DNA from: Mycolicibacterium flavescens
GTDB lineage: Bacteria > Actinomycetota > Actinomycetes > Mycobacteriales > Mycobacteriaceae
Direction of reading: 5' to 3'
DNA: 64,000 nt
Assembly: GCA_900637135.1 (NCBI GenBank)
Contig: LR134353.1
Location: 682,001-746,000 of the forward strand
The first letter of the stretch is position 1. Each line of letters opens with the position of its first letter. Positions 60,601-64,000 of this stretch are shown piece by piece. The translations under genes and the position numbers were made by a program. The notes under the pieces are model-generated. The model saw only the letters and a list, made by a program, of their open reading frames with translations, had not been told where the DNA came from and ran no database searches.

Positions 60601-63600
60601 GCGCACCCCCGAAGCAGTGGCGCTGAGTCATGGGCAGCAGTCGTGGACCTACCGGGAGTTGGACGAGGCGTCGAACCGGTTGGCGCACTTACTGGTTGAA
60701 TATGGAGCGGGTCCCGGGCAGCGGGTCGCGTTGCTGTTGCCACGTTCGGCCGAGGCGATCGCGGCGATCCTCGCGGTGCTCAAGACCGGGGCGGCCTATC
60801 TGGCGATGGACCCAGCGCACCCAGACGCACGGATCGAGTTCATGCTCGGCGACGCTGCGCCGATCGTCACGATCACCGCTACCGAATTGGCATCGCGAGT
60901 GGCGGGTCACGGGTCGGTCACCATTGATGTCGGCGATGCCAGGATCGACGACCAGCCCAGCACGGCCCTGCCGGCCCCGATGCCCGACGATATCGCTTAC
61001 CTCATCTATACCTCGGGCACGACGGGGACTCCAAAGGGCGTGGCGGTACCCCACGAAAACGTGATCCGGCTGCTGGAGACGTTGAATTCCGAGGTACCCG
61101 CCGCCGGTGTGTGGTCCCAATGCCATTCCCTCGCCTTCGATTTCTCGGTGTGGGAGATGTGGGGCGCATTGCTGGGCGGGGGACGGCTGGTGGTGGTGCC
61201 CGATACGGTCGTCCGCTCACCAGAAGATCTGCATGCCTTGTTGATCAGTGAGAATGTCAGTGTTCTCAGCCAGACGCCCTCGGCGTTCTATGCGCTCCAA
61301 GCCGCTGAGGCCGTCTCGCCCGAAGCGCGGTATCGAAACACACTCGAGACGGTTGTGTTCGGCGGCGAGGCGCTCGAGCCACATCGCCTCCGGGCTTGGC
61401 TGCAGACACATCCGGGCGAACCGCGGTTGCTCAACATGTACGGCATCACCGAGACGACGGTGCACGCCTCGCTGAGGGAAATCGTTGCCGACGACGTGGG
61501 CAGCGCGGTCAGTCCGATCGGAGGGCCCCTCGCCCACCTCGGCTTCTTCGTGCTGGACGGCTGGCTCCGAGCGGTGCCCGCCGGCGTGGTCGGCGAGTTG
61601 TACGTGGGCGGCGCCGGACTCGCGTACGGGTACGTGGGCCGTGGCCCATTGACCGCCTCGCGGTTCGTGGCCTGTCCGTTCGGTGGTTCGGGTGCGCCAG
61701 GCCAACGGATGTATCGCACCGGCGATTTGGTGCGGTGGACTTCGGAAGGCGAGTTGCAGTATCTGGGCCGTGCCGATGAGCAGGTCAAGATACGCGGATA
61801 TCGCATCGAGCTCGGTGAGATCCAGGCCGCGCTGAGCGCTCTGGACGGAGTGGAAGACGCGGTGGTCGTCGCACGGGAAGATCGCCCGGGCGACAAGCGT
61901 CTCGTCGGCTACGTGACGGGTACAGCGGAGCAGACCGAGATTCGGTCCGCGCTGGCCGAGCGGCTCCCGGCGTATATGGTTCCGGCAGCGGTGGTTTCGA
62001 TGGCCGCGATACCGCTGACAGTCAACGGCAAGGTCGACAAGCGAGTCCTGCCCGCACCGGAGTACGCCGATGTGGACCGGTACCGCGCGCCGGCGACGTT
62101 GACCGAGGAGATCCTGGCCGGCATCTATGCCGAGGTGCTGGGGTCGGACCGGGTCGGAGTCGACGACTCGTTCTTCGATCTCGGTGGGGACTCGCTGTCG
62201 GCGATGCGGGTGATCGCCGCGGTCAACAAGGCGTTCGATGCCGGGCTTTCGGTCCGCGCGTTGTTCGAGGCTCCCTCGGTGGCCCGATTGGCGTCTCGGG
62301 TGGGTGAAGGCGGCGCGTTAGCGCCGTTGGTACCAGGGCAACGACCTGCGGTGGTGCCGTTGTCGTTTGCGCAGAACCGCTTGTGGTTCATCGACCAGTT
62401 GCAGGGCCCCTCGGCGATCTACAACATGGCGGTCGCGCTGCGGTTGGCGGGGCGTCTGGACACCGACGCGCTGGGTGCGGCGTTGGCGGATGTGGTGGTC
62501 CGCCACGAGAGTTTGCGCACGATGTTCGTGGCTCCCGAGGGAGTCCCGCAGCAACTGGTGCTGCCGGTCGCGGAGGCTGACTTCGGATGGCAGGTGGTCG
62601 ATGCCAGCGGTTGGCCGTCAGACCGGCTGGCCGAGGAAGTTGATGCGGCGCGGCTGTACACGTTCGACTTGGCGAATGAAATCCCGTTGCGTGCAGCGCT
62701 TTTCCGGCTCGCAGCGGATGAGTACGTGCTGGTGGCGGTGGTGCACCATATTGCCGCGGACGGCTGGTCGGTCACGCCCCTGGTGGCTGACCTGGGCGTG
62801 GCCTATGCGGCCCGGTGCTCGGGTGAGGAGCCCGGCTGGGATCCGCTACCGGTGCAGTACGTTGATTACACGCTGTGGCAGCGCGCCCAATTGGGGGACA
62901 TCAACGACCCCGATAGCCGGATGGCCGCGCAGTTGGCTTACTGGGAGCAGGCACTGGCGGGTATGCCCGAACAGTTGCAGCTACCCACGGATCGCCCCTA
63001 CCCGGCGGTGGCCGATTATCGGGGAGCCTCGGTGGGCCTGGAGTGGCCGCCCGAGTTGCAGCAACAGGTCGCCCGCCTGGCTCGGCAGCACGACGCGACG
63101 AGTTTCATGGTTGTGCAAGCTGCGTTGTCGGTGCTGTTGGCCAAGTTGAGCGCCAGCAGCGATGTGGCCGTTGGATTTGCGATCGCCGGACGCGGCGACG
63201 CCGCCCTCGAGCAGTTGGTGGGTTTCTTCGTCAACACCTTGATCCTTCGGGTCGAGATGGCCGGTGACCCGACCGTCACCGAGCTTCTCGCGCAAGTCCG
63301 CGCACGGAGTCTCGCCGCTTACGAGCACCAGGATGTGCCGTTCGAGGTGTTGGTGGAGCGCCTCACCACCACGCGGTCGCTGACGCACTCGCCACTGGTC
63401 CAGGTGTTGTTGGCCTGGCAGAACTTCGCGGGGCAGGACTCCGACCCCGCGGCCGGGTTGAGTTTAGGCGATCTGCAGGTCACGCCCCTGCCGGCGGATA
63501 CGCGCACTGCCCGTATGGATTTGACCTTCTCGATGGCTGAACGGTGGAGCGAAGATGGCGAGCCCGCCGGGATCTCGGGGGCAGTGGAGTTCCGCACCGA

Positions 63601-64000
63601 TGTCTTCGACGCGACCAGCATCGAGGTATTGATCGAGCGGTTGCAACGGGTGTTGGTGGCGATGACCGCCGCACCGAACCTGAAGTTGTCCTCGATCGAT
63701 CTGCTCGATGAGCTCGAGCACGCGCGTCTGGACCAGCTTGGTCATCGAGCGACGACGAGCCCTCCGGCGTCGGGGTCGATTCCAGTGGCGTTCGCCGAGC
63801 AGGTGGCTCGGACGCCTGCGGCGGTGGCACTCACCGACGGCGGACGATCGTGGACATATCGCGAACTGGATGAAGCCTCGAATCGTCTGGCGCACTTGTT
63901 GGTTGAGTACGGGGCCGGTCCGGGTGAGTGTGTGGCGCTGTTGCTGTCGCGCTCGGCTGAGGCGATCACATCGATTTTGGCGGTCCTCAAGACCGGGGCG
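51632..64000 (+). CDS. Large lipopeptide-type NRPS, 5' 4123 codons (3' end outside window)
   Basis: One frame runs from GTG 51632 (ribosome site GGGGGG) to the window edge; I verified the frame at many core motifs. By approximate residue: C1 15-440 (HHIVADG at 152), A1 475-955 ([10 protein letters not shown] near 623), T1 (GGDSL, Ser1000); C2 1055-1490 (HHIAFDG at 1184), A2 1520-1970 ([10 protein letters not shown] near 1674), N-methyltransferase about 1970-2220 (VFEIGAGSG at 2031), A2 tail, T2 (Ser2450); C3 2500-2950 (HHIAADG at 2635), A3 2980-3475, T3 (Ser3521); C4 3570-4020 (HHIAADG at 3705), A4 from about 4045, cut. By-eye specificity codes: A1 DIWCMGEMW, A2 DVGTITAIW, A3 DFWSVGMVH; the last fits threonine. 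Starting with C implies an acylated first residue. No epimerase domain lies between T and C. All condensation His motifs and carrier serines are intact. Confidence 0.93.
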   Translation, partial: MDSDKETLQLARGNASASLDEALQLTRGQLDIWLAQQMGQLATEWHVGLFVRIDGRIDRDALEWAIARAVREAEPGRASFFEENGQVLQKAVDYPDIELPFFDLTESDNAVEEAYRTALSIQETPMPFSGPLFRYALFQTRADQFHLFATCHHIVADGAGLVLVGHRVASLYSAIVSGTPIPPSVFGSLQDLVNCESEYQASDDYLEDLDYWTKNIPAESGSSYRLPGTLHEQDPQSSSSPVPLARALLQRVDEMADAWNVPRSSVITAACALLVCQWSVDGTEVVLDFPVNRRDRPELKTLPGMVAGVVPLVLNVSPKATVADFCGYVDTRIREALQHQRFPVRSLERRTRASGPLQSGDRVTVNFLPSIFNLSFGGIAASASFTNPGAAGDGFGLLFLSEGDGLSLGVSGALQPFSSFGVSDLTARLEQVLTAMTVNPNRRLSSIELLAGNERADLDVWGNRALLARTASSTVSIPAMFAEQVARAPEAVAIRCDGETWTYRELDDASNRLANLLIDRGAGPGRCIAVMFPRSAEAIVSILAVLKTGAAYLPIDPAHPPTRIEFMAADAAPLAAITISDLADRLAGCDLPVIDIADPRIDAYPTTSVPAPAADDVAYIIYTSGTTGTPKGVVISHSNVTELIGSLDPALAGPDQVWSQWHSYAFDISGWEIFSALLHGGRLVVVPELVANSSEDFHDLVAAEKVTILCQTPSALGILKPELLDSVTVMVGGEACPTEVVDRWAADRVMINEYGPTEATMWVALSAPLAPGTDVPPISPPLPTAAYFVLNKWLHPVSAGVVGELYLAGPQLAYGYVRRAGLTASRFMACPFGESGARMYRTGDLVYWAADGQLRYLGRADEQVKIRGYRIELGEIQAALAGLDGVQQAVVIAREDRPGDKRLVGYFTGTANPAELRAALADRLPSYMVPAAVVAIEALPLTVNGKLDKRALPAPEYKAVDNYRAPSTVTEEILAGLYAQVLGVERVGVDDSFFDLGGDSLSAMRVIAAINTSLDAGLAVRALFEAPTVAELAPRIGGDAGRRKPLVAGERPSVVPLSFAQNRLWFLNQFEGGAATYNIPTAFRITGALDVEALGAALDDVIARHEALRTTFPDIDGVPFQAVLPARQGMWRRGPAVVSSREGDVAAELVALAGYRFDLSAEIPILARIYSVGPEQYVVGIVVHHIAFDGWSLAPMVRDVAEAYRARQQGHAPEWAPLSVQYVDYTLWQQDWLGVESDPDSVIAGQLQYWRQELADLPELVTLPPDRARPPVASYRGDEVELRIEPQVWAGVKQLAAAHNATPSMVLQAAMAIVLHRAGAGEDVVMGTPIAGRSDQALDDLVGFFVNTWVLRVGVKSGQPFGDVLAEVRRKALDAYSNQDVPFELLVEQLNPARSTSHNPLFQVLMVFQNNMRPEVLTLDEVGIEQQAVTTRTARFDLDIELGEVPTEDPAAPMAAGMVLYATDLYERATIERLVSWFGRVIEAAVADASAVVGDVPLLDDDERQLVLEEWSGNTVTAPVGVAPQLLASAVATDANAVALVDGNREWSYRELDEWSTRLARALIEAGVGPERAVGVAMERCAELVVAWWALMKAGGAYVPVDPAYPVERITTVLNAVSAVCVLTVGEGTIAGTGDRPILRIDDLDLSAQPVDPITDADRLAPLQAHNTAHVIFTSGSTGTPKGVAVSHAGLLGVAALHEVYGMGADTRLLLVAAPTFDVSIGEVLLAAGSGAALVVVPPDAYAGEALTRLLESQRVNAATLTPTVLSTLDRGRLHNVDTLITTGEACPTELAAAWATDRRMFNAYGPTETTIWATSSSTIEPGQPVGIGAPIAGVSALVLDARLNPAPVGVVGELYLGGPALAHGYMGRPDLTADRFVANPHGPTGTRMYRTGDLVRWTRTGTVDYLGRADTQIKLRGQRIELGEIENSLLACDQVTQAAALVHRGNTGAHLVAYVTFDRSSAGDHDAEIVNQWQHVYDELYDAEADTRDFGKDFRGWNSSLTDDPIPLDEMLEWQSATVDRIMALRPQRVFEIGAGSGLVLSQIAPLCDEYWATDFSAPTIQALQTAVTAQPWGDRVRLLVQPADAIDELPQGHFDVVVLNSVIQYFPSAAYLTEVLAVAMRLLAPGGSLFIGDVRNHTLQGALQTAVALARAETSDTNEIRERVQRALVSEVELLLAPEFFTAWVADQQEVAGLDIQAKRGRADNELTRYRYDVVIHKSPVAVRSLADVPSWAWTECAGLRGLQDQLTTQHPVMVRVTEIPRAGLVTDVYIERALAAGESVDEALAEAIAANQDAVTPDQLHRIGEAAGYRVVVTWGADPGTVDAVFLEGQQDSPLTDLYLPSNSTRQRITTANDPDTNTKLTAVRQQLTARLPEYMVPSQIVVLEEFPLTSSGKIDRKSLPEPVFAATPFRAPQSETEEVIAGVFAQVLGLDRVGVDDSFFELGGDSLLAMRVIAAVNASLDAGLSVRALFESPSVAQLAPRVGDESTQLEPLVPVQRPELVPLSFAQNRLWFIDQLQGPSPIYNMAVAFRLDGPLDEGALGEAFSDVVARHESLRTLFVAPDGVPQQLVVPIEEAEFGWSVVDADGWPEHQLADAIDAAVQHPFDLAGELPLRATLFRLNDRERVLVAVVHHIAADGWSIRPLVTDIAVAYAARCSERPPSWEPLPVQYVDYTLWQRAQLGDLTDPHSRISAQLAYWEQVLAGLPERLELPTDRPYPPVADYRGATVELEWSAELQQRIAVVAREYDATSFMLVQAALAVLLGKVSATSDVALGFAIAGRSDPALDALVGFFVNTLVLRVDLAGDPTFADLLTQVRGRGLAAYEHQDVPFEVLVDRLNPARSLTHSPLVQVLLAWQNFTGQDNDIAGLGLGDAQVTPLAVDTRTARVDLTFTLGEYWSQAGEPTGIRGEVEFRTDVFDPASIETLIERLQRVLVAMTVEPMRRLSWVDLLDETEHARIYGWGNSAALARRVPASLSIPALYEEQTARTPEAVALSHGQQSWTYRELDEASNRLAHLLVEYGAGPGQRVALLLPRSAEAIAAILAVLKTGAAYLAMDPAHPDARIEFMLGDAAPIVTITATELASRVAGHGSVTIDVGDARIDDQPSTALPAPMPDDIAYLIYTSGTTGTPKGVAVPHENVIRLLETLNSEVPAAGVWSQCHSLAFDFSVWEMWGALLGGGRLVVVPDTVVRSPEDLHALLISENVSVLSQTPSAFYALQAAEAVSPEARYRNTLETVVFGGEALEPHRLRAWLQTHPGEPRLLNMYGITETTVHASLREIVADDVGSAVSPIGGPLAHLGFFVLDGWLRAVPAGVVGELYVGGAGLAYGYVGRGPLTASRFVACPFGGSGAPGQRMYRTGDLVRWTSEGELQYLGRADEQVKIRGYRIELGEIQAALSALDGVEDAVVVAREDRPGDKRLVGYVTGTAEQTEIRSALAERLPAYMVPAAVVSMAAIPLTVNGKVDKRVLPAPEYADVDRYRAPATLTEEILAGIYAEVLGSDRVGVDDSFFDLGGDSLSAMRVIAAVNKAFDAGLSVRALFEAPSVARLASRVGEGGALAPLVPGQRPAVVPLSFAQNRLWFIDQLQGPSAIYNMAVALRLAGRLDTDALGAALADVVVRHESLRTMFVAPEGVPQQLVLPVAEADFGWQVVDASGWPSDRLAEEVDAARLYTFDLANEIPLRAALFRLAADEYVLVAVVHHIAADGWSVTPLVADLGVAYAARCSGEEPGWDPLPVQYVDYTLWQRAQLGDINDPDSRMAAQLAYWEQALAGMPEQLQLPTDRPYPAVADYRGASVGLEWPPELQQQVARLARQHDATSFMVVQAALSVLLAKLSASSDVAVGFAIAGRGDAALEQLVGFFVNTLILRVEMAGDPTVTELLAQVRARSLAAYEHQDVPFEVLVERLTTTRSLTHSPLVQVLLAWQNFAGQDSDPAAGLSLGDLQVTPLPADTRTARMDLTFSMAERWSEDGEPAGISGAVEFRTDVFDATSIEVLIERLQRVLVAMTAAPNLKLSSIDLLDELEHARLDQLGHRATTSPPASGSIPVAFAEQVARTPAAVALTDGGRSWTYRELDEASNRLAHLLVEYGAGPGECVALLLSRSAEAITSILAVLKTGA
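57535..58300 (+). other. N-methyltransferase domain embedded in NRPS module 2
   Basis: Inserted between the A8 motif ([12 protein letters not shown], about 57380-57420) and the A10 motif ([11 protein letters not shown], about 58810-58850) of the second adenylation domain. It starts [22 protein letters not shown] and carries the SAM motif [23 protein letters not shown], and [13 protein letters not shown]. This arrangement is the standard one for NRPS N-methylation, so the second residue should be N-methylated. Confidence 0.9.
59135..60490 (+). repeat. Condensation-domain segment duplicated at about 62350-63700
   Basis: C3 and C4 share long identical or nearly identical stretches, e.g. [32 protein letters not shown] and [13 protein letters not shown], with similar codon choice. 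C1 and C2 are clearly less similar. The two units are separated by 3.2 kb, one module length, consistent with module duplication. Confidence 0.7.

Noticed and set aside
43803..64000. Assignment as the canonical glycopeptidolipid (mps1/mps2) locus
   Set aside because: The mmpS-mmpL-mmpL-mbtH context fits, but the NRPS has an N-methyltransferase and lacks epimerase domains in the visible modules.

Overview
The window is chromosomal DNA of a mycobacterium, most likely a rapid-growing Mycolicibacterium. The base composition is high-GC. From 5.7 to 38.8 kb the gene order follows the M. tuberculosis Rv0861c-Rv0903c segment: ercc3, Rv0862c, Rv0863, moaC2-mog-moaE2, rpfA, moaD2-moaA2, Rv0870c, cspB, Rv0875c-Rv0877, Rv0879c, Rv0881-Rv0882, sepH, serC, Rv0885, fprB, Rv0887c, citA, gltA2, Rv0897c-Rv0898c and prrB-prrA. 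Homologues are named from memory of those proteins; no search was run.

Layout. 0-5.7 kb: the 3' end of an IS110-type transposase sits directly against an acyl-CoA synthetase gene, followed by F420/flavin-type oxidoreductases, an SDR, a proline-rich secreted protein and a cupin. 5.7-15.6 kb: a DNA-repair helicase pair, molybdopterin genes on both strands around rpfA, YccF and a cold-shock protein. The rpfA leader carries a clear c-di-AMP (ydaO/yuaA) riboswitch and a CRP-type palindrome. 15.7-38.8 kb: mostly housekeeping genes (GST-like reductase, transporters, rRNA methyltransferase, SepH, SerC, AurF-like diiron protein, FprB, two citrate synthases, PdxH, an MFS-MarR pair, an FAD oxidoreductase, FKBP and PrrAB). 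39-42.4 kb: a four-gene operon of a LiaRS-like two-component system, a DUF6197-like protein and a DUF4097-like envelope protein.

42.5-64 kb: an accessory lipopeptide locus. It contains a hydrolase, a structured leader, mmpS, two tandem mmpL genes (the first broken by a 1-nt frameshift in a G run), a secreted hemophore-like protein, mbtH and the first 12.4 kb of a very large NRPS that runs off the window. The visible NRPS order is C-A-T / C-A-nMT-T / C-A-T / C-A(cut). It has an N-terminal (probably lipo-initiating) condensation domain, an N-methyltransferase embedded in module 2, a threonine-type code in module 3 and no epimerase domain. The export genes resemble those of the glycopeptidolipid (GPL) locus, but the N-methylated, epimerase-free assembly line does not match the GPL tetrapeptide. 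The likely product is a different N-methylated mycobacterial peptidolipid.

Regulatory DNA seen: two CRP-type sites (rpfA, Rv0885 homologue), a MarR-type operator over the start of the MFS gene, a 17-bp palindrome over a putative -10 near 2.56 kb, and a set of about 60-bp intergenic palindromes at the 3' sides of genes. No tRNA, rRNA, CRISPR array or prophage was recognised.
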